NCBI GenBank assembly: GCA_030642545.1 | Contig: DAOWNP010000142.1 | Coordinates: 1-6,539 of the forward strand | Reading direction: 5' to 3' | Origin: Desulfobacteraceae bacterium | GTDB taxonomy: Bacteria; Desulfobacterota; Desulfobacteria; Desulfobacterales; DAOWNP01 | Length of the DNA: 6,539 nt | Shown here: positions 1-5,650 of the stretch, one piece after another | Layout: every line of letters begins with the position of its first letter | Position numbering within the stretch: the stretch's first letter is position 1 | Program-made: the position numbers and the translations under genes | The notes under the pieces: model-generated | Told to the model about the DNA's origin: nothing | The model's input: the letters and a program-made list of their open reading frames with translations, nothing else | Database searches by the model: none

Positions 1-68
1 CTAAAGCTTATATTTTCACCTTGAGTACCATCTCTTAACGTAGTATCATACAAAAAAATAGGTTTCAT
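1..68 (-). CDS. cimA: Citramalate synthase, N-terminal fragment (runs off left edge)
   Basis: The minus strand from an ATG at 68-66 reads 22 codons without a stop, beginning MKPIF and continuing LYDTTLRDGTQGENISF. DTTLRDG is the signature of the HMG-CoA lyase-like TIM barrel shared by 2-isopropylmalate, homocitrate and citramalate synthases; its Arg-Asp pair supplies the catalytic Arg and a metal-binding Asp. The following TQGENISF, rather than the EQSPG typical of LeuA, is characteristic of the CimA-type (R)-citramalate synthases. These condense pyruvate with acetyl-CoA as the first step of threonine-independent 2-oxobutyrate and isoleucine synthesis. The gene lies downstream of ilvN on the same strand, which fits an isoleucine pathway role. 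The gap of about 150 nt to ilvN is unusually long for this operon. No strong Shine-Dalgarno is visible; the upstream bases are a tandem repeat ending in AAAGACAG. Only the first 22 residues are visible, so distinction from a LeuA paralogue rests on one motif. Confidence 0.85.
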   Translation of the reverse strand, partial: MKPIFLYDTTLRDGTQGENISF

Positions 69-73
69 ATTTT

Positions 74-105
74 CTGTCTTTATCTATATCTGTCTTTATC
101 TATAA
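74..105. repeat. 16-bp tandem direct duplication ahead of cimA
   Basis: Two adjacent 16-bp units, 74-89 and 90-105, read ctgtctttatctatat and ctgtctttatctataa and differ only in the last base. On the minus strand the proximal copy ends 5 nt before the cimA ATG, so each copy offers the purine-rich AAAGACAG near the expected ribosome-binding position. The repeat overlaps a 13-base palindrome, atctataatagat, at 98-110. It could be simple replication slippage or could influence cimA translation; the sequence does not decide. Confidence 0.8.
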
Positions 106-222
106 TAGATTGTCACATAATTATCCGATTTTAAAAATTGGCACGAAGCCTGCAAAAGGAGATAATACTAAAATGTATATCTCCGACTGATAACGCAGTG
201 AAATTATTTATGTGACGGTCTA
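106..222. repeat. Large imperfect palindrome with internal hairpins between ilvN and cimA (possible MITE/REP-like element)
   Basis: The ends are inverted: gtcacataa at 112-120 is perfectly complementary to ttatgtgac at 208-216. The pairing extends outward through tagatt (106-111) against ggtcta (217-222), where two positions are U.G wobbles if the plus strand is read as RNA. Inside are further hairpins: 125-131 with 135-141 (one G.U), ggc/gcc at 140-142 with 148-150 (an alternative to the previous one), ctgc 150-153 with gcag 195-198, and a perfect 7-bp stem ggagata 158-164 with tatctcc 178-184. The stretch is richer in G+C than the surrounding intergenic DNA and encodes no plausible protein. 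The outer stem starts exactly at the ilvN stop codon. Such architecture is typical of short dispersed palindromic elements or of a structured RNA. I see no convincing target-site duplication, and copy number in the genome is unknown. Confidence 0.55.
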
Positions 223-705
223 CAGGTTTCTTGGTAATGCAATATTACCCGTTCTTGCAACATCTTTTATTCCCATAGGTTTTAACATCTTTAATATAGC
301 TGCAAGCTTTTCCACAGGTCCTGTAACTTCAATGGTATAATGTTCAAAGCCTACATCTACAATTTTACCTCTGAAAATATCAACTATTCTTAATATTTCA
401 GCCCTTTGATCCTGTTTTGCTGTAACTTTTATTAAAATAAGTTCACGCTGAACATATTCAGTTTCAGTCAGATCGTTAACCTTTATTACATTAATAAGTT
501 TATAAAGCTGTTTTTTAATCTGCTCAATAACAGGTTTAGCTCCAATTGAAACCATTGTTATTCTGGAGACATCAGGTTCATTTGTTTCAGCTACACAAAG
601 GCTTTCAATATTATAACCTCTACCGCTAAACAGACCTACTATTCCAGAAAGCACCCCGGGTTTATTATCTACAAGAATAGAAAATATATGTCTTTTTTCT
701 GCCAT
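220..705 (-). CDS. ilvN: Acetohydroxyacid synthase (acetolactate synthase) small regulatory subunit
   Basis: This 161-residue protein is the regulatory subunit that stimulates the IlvB catalytic subunit and confers feedback inhibition by branched-chain amino acids. An N-terminal ACT domain (about residues 4-78) contains the family motif from D13 to L36, including NKPGVLS and GRGYNIESL. Asn14, Gly17 and Asn32 correspond to E. coli IlvH Asn11, Gly14 and Asn29, where valine-resistance mutations are known, so valine control is probably retained. A C-terminal domain (about 80-158) ends in ARTGNIALPR, typical of the family. I chose the ATG at 705-703 over the in-frame ATG at 714-712: an AAGGA Shine-Dalgarno at 718-714 is spaced 8 nt from the former, while the latter overlaps it. 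The gene follows ilvB by 16 nt in the same transcription unit. The usual family length is about 160-170 residues, so it is intact. Some annotations would name it ilvH. Confidence 0.95.
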   Translation of the reverse strand: MAEKRHIFSILVDNKPGVLSGIVGLFSGRGYNIESLCVAETNEPDVSRITMVSIGAKPVIEQIKKQLYKLINVIKVNDLTETEYVQRELILIKVTAKQDQRAEILRIVDIFRGKIVDVGFEHYTIEVTGPVEKLAAILKMLKPMGIKDVARTGNIALPRNL

Positions 706-713
706 TTTACACA

Positions 714-718
714 TCCTT
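714..718 (-). promoter_or_regulatory. Shine-Dalgarno for ilvN that decides its start
   Basis: On the minus strand AAGGA (718-714) precedes the ATG at 705 by 8 nt. The upstream in-frame ATG at 714-712 shares its A with this motif and therefore cannot use it, so translation most likely begins at MAEKRH rather than MCKMAEKRH. Confidence 0.7.
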
Positions 719-721
719 ATT

Positions 722-2407
722 TTATACCAAAAGCATTTGAGTAATAGGTGCTCCAGCAGGAACCATAGGATAAACTGACTCCTCTCTGTCTACAATAAAT
801 TCCATTATAACTGTTTTAGGAATAGAAAGCCCTTTTTTCAATACATCTTTTACTTCAGATGGTTTTTCTGTTCTAAGACCAACTGCACCATAAGCTTCAG
901 CAAGTTTTATAAAATCCGGAGCATGCTCCATTTTAGTATGCGAATAACGTTTGTCATAAAAAAGTTCCTGCCACTGCCTTACCATACCAAGAAACCTGTT
1001 ATTTAATATAACAATTTTAACAGGAAGACCATACTGAACAGCAGTTGCAAGTTCCTGGCTATTCATCTGAATACTTCCATCACCTGCTATATCCACAACT
1101 GTTTTATCAGGACATGCTACCTGTGCTCCAATAGCTGCAGGCAATCCAAAACCCATAACCCCCAAACCTCCTGATGTTATCCAGTGATTTGGCTTTGACA
1201 AATGATAATACTGGGCAGCCCACATCTGATTTTGTCCTACTTCTGTGGTGATAATAGCTTCTCCATTTGTAACTTCATATAACTGCTCTACAACAAACTG
1301 AGGTTTTATAATATCTGTTTGTTTATATGTAAGAGGTGTCTCTTTTTTCCAGTTATAAATTGTATCAAGCCATGGTTTTCTTTGAGTTTCAATATCCTTG
1401 AATCCTTGCTTTTCAATAAGCTGATTTAATATCTCAAGAGATATTTTTGCATCTCCTACAACAGGTACTGACACTGGAATATTTTTATGAATTGAGGTTG
1501 GATCAATATCAATCTGAACAATTGTGGCATTTGCTGCAAATTCATCAAGTTTTCCTGTAACCCTGTCATCAAAACGAACACCAACAGCAATAAGAAGATC
1601 TGCTTCACTAACTGCCATGTTAGCCCTGTATGTCCCATGCATTCCAAGCATTCCAAGCCACAAAGAATCTGTTCCCGGAAAACCCCCAAGCCCCATAAGC
1701 GATCCTGTAACAGGGATTGATGATCTCTTTGCAAGAGTTGTTAATTGTTCTGATGCCTTTGATAAAATAATTCCACCACCTGCAAAAATAACAGGCTTTT
1801 TTGCTTTTTGAATTAACTGTACAACTTTTTGCAGCTGCTTTACATTTGGCTGATATGTCGGATTATAAGATTTCAGTTCTATTTTATCAGGCACCTCATA
1901 TTTTGCCAAAGCTACAGTCAGATCCTTTGGAATGTCAATTAATACAGGTCCTGGTCTGCCTGAGGCTGCAATATAAAAAGCCTCCTTTACAATATATGCA
2001 AGATCTTTTATATCTTTTACAAGATAGTTATGTTTGGTACAGGGCCTGGTAATTCCAACAATATCAACTTCCTGAAATGCATCATTACCTATTAATTTAG
2101 ACGGAACCTGGCCTGTAATAACAACAACAGGTATAGAGTCAGAATATGCAGACGCAATCCCTGTAACTGTATTTGTTGCACCAGGTCCTGATGTTACAAG
2201 GCATACTCCTGTTTTTCCGCTTGCTCTTGCATAACCATCTGCAGCATGGACAGCTCCCTGTTCATGACGAACCAGTATATGATTAATATCTGTCCGTCCA
2301 AGCTCATCATATAAATCTATAACAGCTCCTCCGGGATACCCAAAAATTGTATCAACACCTTCCTCCTTTAAAACTTTCATAAGGATCTGTGCGCCTGTAA
2401 ATTCCAT
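722..2407 (-). CDS. ilvB: Acetohydroxyacid synthase (acetolactate synthase) large catalytic subunit
   Basis: This 561-residue thiamine-diphosphate enzyme condenses two pyruvates to 2-acetolactate (Val/Leu route) or pyruvate with 2-oxobutyrate to 2-aceto-2-hydroxybutyrate (Ile route). The order of domains is clear. The N-terminal pyrimidine-binding domain carries the catalytic Glu49 in RHEQGAVHAADGYARASG. The central FAD-associated domain (about 190-330) includes AGGGI and VGVRFDDRVTG. The C-terminal diphosphate-binding domain has the GDGS motif at 442-445 and ends its metal-binding segment at NN 469-470, followed by GMVRQWQ near the active-site entrance. The length matches the biosynthetic AHAS family rather than catabolic AlsS, and the adjacent ilvN supports that. 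The stop lies 16 nt before the ilvN start. The start ATG at 2407 has only a weak, distant purine stretch (CAGGG, about 13 nt away), but the encoded N-terminus MEFTGAQILM is typical. No frameshift or missing motif is seen. Confidence 0.97.
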   Translation of the reverse strand: MEFTGAQILMKVLKEEGVDTIFGYPGGAVIDLYDELGRTDINHILVRHEQGAVHAADGYARASGKTGVCLVTSGPGATNTVTGIASAYSDSIPVVVITGQVPSKLIGNDAFQEVDIVGITRPCTKHNYLVKDIKDLAYIVKEAFYIAASGRPGPVLIDIPKDLTVALAKYEVPDKIELKSYNPTYQPNVKQLQKVVQLIQKAKKPVIFAGGGIILSKASEQLTTLAKRSSIPVTGSLMGLGGFPGTDSLWLGMLGMHGTYRANMAVSEADLLIAVGVRFDDRVTGKLDEFAANATIVQIDIDPTSIHKNIPVSVPVVGDAKISLEILNQLIEKQGFKDIETQRKPWLDTIYNWKKETPLTYKQTDIIKPQFVVEQLYEVTNGEAIITTEVGQNQMWAAQYYHLSKPNHWITSGGLGVMGFGLPAAIGAQVACPDKTVVDIAGDGSIQMNSQELATAVQYGLPVKIVILNNRFLGMVRQWQELFYDKRYSHTKMEHAPDFIKLAEAYGAVGLRTEKPSEVKDVLKKGLSIPKTVIMEFIVDREESVYPMVPAGAPITQMLLV

Positions 2408-2446
2408 AATAATATATTTTCCCTGTAAAAATTTAAAATAACAAAT

Positions 2447-4114
2447 CTACTTTACTATTGCTCCCTGACTTGCCGAAGAGACTGACTTTGCATAACGTGA
2501 CATATAACCTTTTTTAATTTTAGCATCAGGCTCTCTCCAGCCTTTAAATCTCTCTTTTATATCTTTATCAGATACTTCAAGATTTATTTTTTTATTGGGA
2601 ATATCAATTGATATAATATCACCCTCTTCAATTATTGCTATAATACCTTTTTGTGCAGCCTCAGGAGACACATGGCCTATGGCCGCTCCCCTTGTTCCTC
2701 CCGAAAACCTTCCATCTGTAATAAGTGCCACATTAGCATCAAGCCCCATTCCTGCAATAGTTGCAGTAGGGGTCAACATCTCCCGCATACCAGGACCACC
2801 CATTGGCCCTTCATATCTTATAACGATAACATCTCCTTTTACAATTTTACCACCCATAATAGCTTCAGATGCCTCTTCTTCAGAATCAAAAACTCTTGCA
2901 GGTCCCTTATGAACAAGCATATTTTCATCTACAGCAGATTGTTTTACAACAGCACCCTCTTCTGCCAGATTTCCAAAAAGAATAGCAAGCCCGCCTGTTT
3001 TATGGTATGGATTGTTAAAAGGTCTTATAACATCAGTATCTATAATATCAGCACCTTTTATATTTTCCCCTACAGTCTCTCCGCTTACAGTGATACAATC
3101 ATCATTTATCAAGCCTTCTTTTGAAAGAATATTCAATATAGTACTTATTCCTCCTGCATAATTCAACTCTTCTATATGATGATTTCCACCAGGACTCAAA
3201 GAGCACAAATGAGGTACTTTTGCACTAATCTCATTAATCAAATCAAGAGCAAAAGGTATACCTGCTTCATGAGCCAATGCTGTAAGATGTAATACTGTAT
3301 TTGTAGAACATCCTAAAGCCATATCAACAGTTAAAGCATTTCTAAATGCTTCTTTTGTCATTATTTTTGCCGGAGTTATATCTTTTTCCAAAAGAGTCAT
3401 AATCTTCATGCCTGCTGTTTTAGCAAGCCGCATCCGTTTTGACATAACAGCCGGAATTGTTCCATTACCCGGAAGCCCCATGCCAATAGCTTCTGTTAAG
3501 CAATTCATAGAGTTTGCTGTAAACATACCTGAACAGGAACCACATGTCGGGCAGGCATCATCTTCTATCTCTCTTAACTCTTTTTCATCCATTTTACCTG
3601 TTTTAACAGCACCAACAGCCTCAAAAACAGTAATAAGATCAATCTTTTTATCTTTATCTTTTGGATGTCTGCCATAAAGCATAGGGCCTCCGCTTATAAA
3701 TATTGTCGGAATATTTATGCGTGCTGCTGCCATAAGCATACCAGGCACAATTTTATCACAATTTGGAATCATAACCATTGCATCAAAAGCATGGGCAGTT
3801 GCCATTATCTCAACAGAATCTGCAATAATCTCCCTGCTTGCAAGAGAGTATTTCATACCTGTATGATTCATGGCTATTCCATCACAAACTCCAATGGTTG
3901 AAAACTCAACAGGAGTTCCACCTGCCATATAAATTCCAGCTTTAACTGCTTCTACAATTTTATCTAAATTAAAATGGCCAGGGATAATAGTATTGTATGA
4001 GTTTGCTATTCCAATAATAGGACGAGATATCTCTTCATCTGTATATCCTATACCTTTTAACAACGATCTGTGAGGAGCTCTCTCTATGCCTTTTTTTATA
4101 TTATCACTTTTCAT
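2447..4114 (-). CDS. ilvD: Dihydroxy-acid dehydratase
   Basis: This iron-sulfur and Mg-dependent lyase of the IlvD/Edd family converts 2,3-dihydroxy-isovalerate and 2,3-dihydroxy-3-methylvalerate to the 2-keto acids preceding Val/Leu and Ile. With the chosen start it has 555 residues, normal for the family. Visible motifs include GVCDGIAMNHTGM (Cys77), NCDKIVPGML (Cys119 and Lys121, the Asp-Lys Mg site) and ACPTCGSCSGMFTANSMNC (Cys188, 191, 194; cluster region). DGRFSGGTRG at 467-476 carries the catalytic Ser471. An in-frame ATG exists five codons upstream at 4129, but it directly abuts the U-tract of the leader terminator and has no Shine-Dalgarno. The ATG at 4114 gives the family-typical MKSDNIKKGIERAPHRS start and has GGGA about 9 nt upstream. 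It is the first structural gene of the operon, controlled by the upstream attenuator, and is separated from ilvB by 39 nt. Confidence 0.96.
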   Translation of the reverse strand: MKSDNIKKGIERAPHRSLLKGIGYTDEEISRPIIGIANSYNTIIPGHFNLDKIVEAVKAGIYMAGGTPVEFSTIGVCDGIAMNHTGMKYSLASREIIADSVEIMATAHAFDAMVMIPNCDKIVPGMLMAAARINIPTIFISGGPMLYGRHPKDKDKKIDLITVFEAVGAVKTGKMDEKELREIEDDACPTCGSCSGMFTANSMNCLTEAIGMGLPGNGTIPAVMSKRMRLAKTAGMKIMTLLEKDITPAKIMTKEAFRNALTVDMALGCSTNTVLHLTALAHEAGIPFALDLINEISAKVPHLCSLSPGGNHHIEELNYAGGISTILNILSKEGLINDDCITVSGETVGENIKGADIIDTDVIRPFNNPYHKTGGLAILFGNLAEEGAVVKQSAVDENMLVHKGPARVFDSEEEASEAIMGGKIVKGDVIVIRYEGPMGGPGMREMLTPTATIAGMGLDANVALITDGRFSGGTRGAAIGHVSPEAAQKGIIAIIEEGDIISIDIPNKKINLEVSDKDIKERFKGWREPDAKIKKGYMSRYAKSVSSASQGAIVK

Positions 4115-4129
4115 GTTTGCTTTTCCCAT

Positions 4130-4169
4130 AAAAAAAACCGTTATCAGAAAAAAGCTGATAACGGTTTTT
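4130..4169 (-). terminator. Intrinsic terminator in the ilv leader (attenuator, segments 3 and 4)
   Basis: On the minus strand a perfect 15-bp stem pairs AAAAACCGTTATCAG (4169-4155) with CTGATAACGGTTTTT (4147-4133) around a 7-nt loop, and the uninterrupted T run continues to 4130 (eight T in total). It lies immediately upstream of ilvD and downstream of an Ile/Leu/Val-rich leader ORF on the same strand. It must therefore be read through for ilvD expression, which is the hallmark of an attenuator rather than an end-of-operon terminator. The 5' arm can instead pair with upstream segment 2. Confidence 0.9.
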
Positions 4170-4207
4170 AATTTTAATTATATTTAATGTTAAACCATTA
4201 TCAACCC
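4152..4207 (-). promoter_or_regulatory. Antiterminator hairpin (segment 2 with segment 3)
   Basis: In the minus-strand RNA, GGGUUGAUAAUGGUUU (4207-4192) pairs continuously over 16 positions with AAACCGUUAUCAGCUU (4167-4152), including four G.U pairs, around a 24-nt AU-rich loop. Its 3' arm contains most of the terminator 5' arm, so the two hairpins exclude each other. Segment 2 resembles terminator segment 4 (UUGAUAAUGGUUU against CUGAUAACGGUUU), as expected for competitors for the same partner. Confidence 0.8.
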
Positions 4208-4302
4208 ATATTGCGATCAGACACAGAAGGACTTAGTCTGCAAATGACATAGGCCACGACAAATAAAATCAGATTAATAATAGTTAGTATGAATGTTTTC
4301 AT
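4201..4302 (-). CDS. ilvL: ilv operon leader peptide
   Basis: A 33-codon ORF on the minus strand starts at ATG 4302-4300 and ends in TGA 4203-4201, 87 nt before the chosen ilvD start. It reads MKTFILTIINLILFVVAYVI, then a short polar tail ending SDRNMG. Thirteen of 33 residues are branched-chain: Ile at 5, 8, 9, 12, 20; Leu at 6, 11, 13, 23; Val at 15, 16, 19, 27. Eleven of these fall in the first 20 codons. A modest purine-rich GAAAG lies about 9 nt upstream. Its position between a promoter and a terminator that precedes ilvD, with its stop codon inside the antiterminator segment, identifies it as a regulatory leader whose translation senses charged Ile, Leu and Val tRNAs. The hydrophobic stretch could superficially be read as a small one-helix membrane protein, but the surrounding RNA structure makes a leader much more likely. 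It is short enough to be missed by ordinary gene calling. Confidence 0.85.
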   Translation of the reverse strand: MKTFILTIINLILFVVAYVICRLSPSVSDRNMG

Positions 4303-4350
4303 TTATAATTCTTTCACTATGACTTTTTTTTAAAATTTAAATTAAACTAT

Positions 4351-4379
4351 TTGGTATCACTTTTTTATTTTATTGTCAA
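4351..4379 (-). promoter_or_regulatory. Sigma-70-type promoter of the ilv operon
   Basis: On the minus strand a consensus -35 TTGACA (4379-4374) is followed by a 17-nt spacer and TACCAA (4356-4351), which keeps only half of the -10 consensus. It is preceded by TGA, giving an extended -10 (TGN). Transcription would start near 4344, about 42 nt before the leader peptide ATG. The perfect -35, the spacing and the location directly ahead of the attenuator support it; the weak -10 hexamer limits certainty. Confidence 0.6.
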
Positions 4380-4422
4380 GTTTAATATTTGTTTTACAAC
4401 CATGTTTCTGTTAAAAATTCCC

Positions 4423-4451
4423 TTGAATATTACATTTAAACAAAGTAATAT
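4423..4451 (+). promoter_or_regulatory. Possible promoter of the glycosyltransferase-kinase unit
   Basis: On the plus strand TTGAAT (4423-4428) and TAATAT (4446-4451) are separated by 17 nt, each matching four of six consensus positions. Transcription would start near 4458, about 65 nt before the glycosyltransferase ATG. The 4303-4522 stretch between the divergent units is extremely AT-rich, so chance matches are likely. Apart from this and the ilv promoter I see nothing else in it. Confidence 0.3.
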
Positions 4452-4522
4452 TACCAGACTTATTTTGAGACTAATAATTAGATTATTTTTTAATAAAATA
4501 TATGTCTTGGATTTTTAAATAA

Positions 4523-5638
4523 ATGATAAAATCTATGAAAATAGCTTTTTTGATAAAAAGATTTACTCTATCGGGGGGTAAAGAACGATATGTAGTAGAA
4601 CTTGCCAGAGCTTTAAGTCTAATGGGCCATGATATCCATATATATGCCTGTAAATGTGATAACGCACTTTTACAGAAAATAACATTTCATGCTGTACCTT
4701 CACGTTTTACTTTTTCTAATGTTCTCAATACTCTTTCATTTATAAATGAGACTAAAAAAATAGTTTCTAAACAAAAATATGATATTATCCATTCACATGA
4801 ACGAAACTATACTCAAAAAATTCTAACTTTGCACAGCCTTTCATACTGTGATGGATTGGAAAAATATTCTTTTTTCAGAAAAATGGATCAAAAATATTTA
4901 AGCTTAAGAAGTCTTCTTTATCTCTGGCTTGAAAAGCATCAAATGGAATCACCCTGGTTAATCTCTGTTTCTGAGGAAGTTTCAAGAGATGTAAAAAAAC
5001 ACTATGCCCGTTCAAACAATATTATTACAATTTTTCCAGGTGTTAATACAGATGAATTTAATCCAGACAACATTAAAAAACTTAGGAAACAATCCAGAAA
5101 AAAGAACAATCTAACTGATAATGAACTTGCAATACTCTTTGTGGGCTCAGCTTTTCAGCGAAAAGGCCTTGATATAATCCTGCCTGAAATTAAAAATAAT
5201 ATGCGGCTGTTTGCTGTAGGTAAAGGTGATAAGCTTAACAAATACAAACAGCTTATCAAAACATACAATCTTGAAAAACATGTAACTTTTACAGGAATAG
5301 TAAAAGATATGAAACAATATTATGCCCTGGCAGATATTGTAATACTGCCATCACGATCTGAAGCCTTTGGCATGAGTATTCTTGAGGGAATGGCCTGCGG
5401 ACTGCCTGTTATTGTAACCAGCAACTGTGGAGTAGCAGATATTATCAAACATAACAAAAATGGTCTGATTATGAAAAAGAATTCAGACCTTGGTAATTAT
5501 TTATATTTTTTATATTCAAAAAAAGAACAAATCAGACTTGGTATATGTGCCCAAAAAACAGCCAAAACTTACAGTTGGAAAAGAGTTGGGCTAACTCATG
5601 AAATATTTTACAAGAATATATTGTCTGGTAAAATATAA
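4523..5638 (+). CDS. GT4-family glycosyltransferase, probably LPS core biosynthesis
   Basis: This 371-residue GT-B-fold glycosyltransferase belongs to the GT4 group and probably adds a sugar from a nucleotide-sugar donor to a lipid-anchored acceptor at the inner face of the cytoplasmic membrane. The N-terminal acceptor domain begins MKIAFLIKRF and has the glycine loop LSGGKERY (17-23) and ISVSEEV (147-153). The linker carries FPGVNTDEFNP (171-181). The C-terminal donor domain carries VGSAFQRKGLDI (207-218), FTGIVKDM (256-263) and LPSRSEAFGMSILEGMACGLP with the retaining-enzyme EX7E pair Glu280 and Glu288. There is no signal peptide. It resembles WaaG/RfaG-type core transferases, and the downstream WaaP/Kdo-kinase-like gene supports an LPS core role, but the sugar cannot be read from sequence. 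Codon 5 (ATG at 4535) is an equally plausible start giving the family-typical MKIAFLIKRF; neither start has a clear Shine-Dalgarno. Confidence 0.88.
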   Translation: MIKSMKIAFLIKRFTLSGGKERYVVELARALSLMGHDIHIYACKCDNALLQKITFHAVPSRFTFSNVLNTLSFINETKKIVSKQKYDIIHSHERNYTQKILTLHSLSYCDGLEKYSFFRKMDQKYLSLRSLLYLWLEKHQMESPWLISVSEEVSRDVKKHYARSNNIITIFPGVNTDEFNPDNIKKLRKQSRKKNNLTDNELAILFVGSAFQRKGLDIILPEIKNNMRLFAVGKGDKLNKYKQLIKTYNLEKHVTFTGIVKDMKQYYALADIVILPSRSEAFGMSILEGMACGLPVIVTSNCGVADIIKHNKNGLIMKKNSDLGNYLYFLYSKKEQIRLGICAQKTAKTYSWKRVGLTHEIFYKNILSGKI

Positions 5639-5650
5639 CAGGAAAAGGTA

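Larger units (their letters stand above)
4130..4302 (-). promoter_or_regulatory. Translation-coupled transcription attenuator of the ilv operon
   Basis: The leader RNA contains four competing segments. Segment 1 (4285-4270, AACUAUUAUUAAUCUG, within codons 6-11 of the leader peptide) can form 16 pairs, five of them G.U, with segment 2 (4208-4193). Segment 2 (4207-4192, overlapping the leader stop codon) can instead form 16 pairs, four of them G.U, with segment 3 (4167-4152). Segment 3 with segment 4 forms the terminator. Expected behaviour, by analogy with enterobacterial attenuators: a ribosome stalled on Ile, Leu or Val codons covers segment 1 or the stretch just after it, so segment 2 sequesters segment 3 and transcription proceeds. 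A ribosome that reaches the stop codon covers segment 2 and the terminator forms. With no translation, 1:2 pairing also leaves the terminator free. Pairings were worked out by hand, without energies. Confidence 0.82.

Noticed and set aside
69..140. Separate promoter for cimA
   Set aside because: TATTAT can be found near 103-108 on the minus strand, but no acceptable -35 lies at the right distance.
98..222. Target-site duplication flanking the ilvN-cimA palindrome
   Set aside because: The flanking bases (taga on one side, tcta on the other) are inverted rather than direct repeats, so they extend the palindrome and give no proof of transposition.
1456..2052. Plus-strand and alternative minus-frame ORFs inside ilvB
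   Set aside because: They overlap a strongly conserved ilvB frame with all AHAS motifs and show no recognisable protein features of their own.
2595..3901. Plus-strand ORFs opposite ilvD
   Set aside because: They are shadows of the conserved ilvD frame; their composition (runs of Cys/His/Tyr or Ile/Ser/Pro) is what antisense of a coding gene produces.
4130..4169. The ilv leader hairpin as a plus-strand terminator
   Set aside because: No plus-strand gene lies upstream to be terminated; on the plus strand the T run is short and broken, while on the minus strand there is an eight-T tract and matching attenuator parts.
4201..4302. The leader ORF as a small one-helix membrane protein
   Set aside because: The hydrophobicity follows from Ile/Leu/Val codons, and the stop codon sits inside the antiterminator segment, so a regulatory leader is the better reading.
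4170..4345. T-box or metabolite riboswitch in the ilv leader
   Set aside because: No T-box consensus or known riboswitch core is visible; the peptide and competing stems explain the region.
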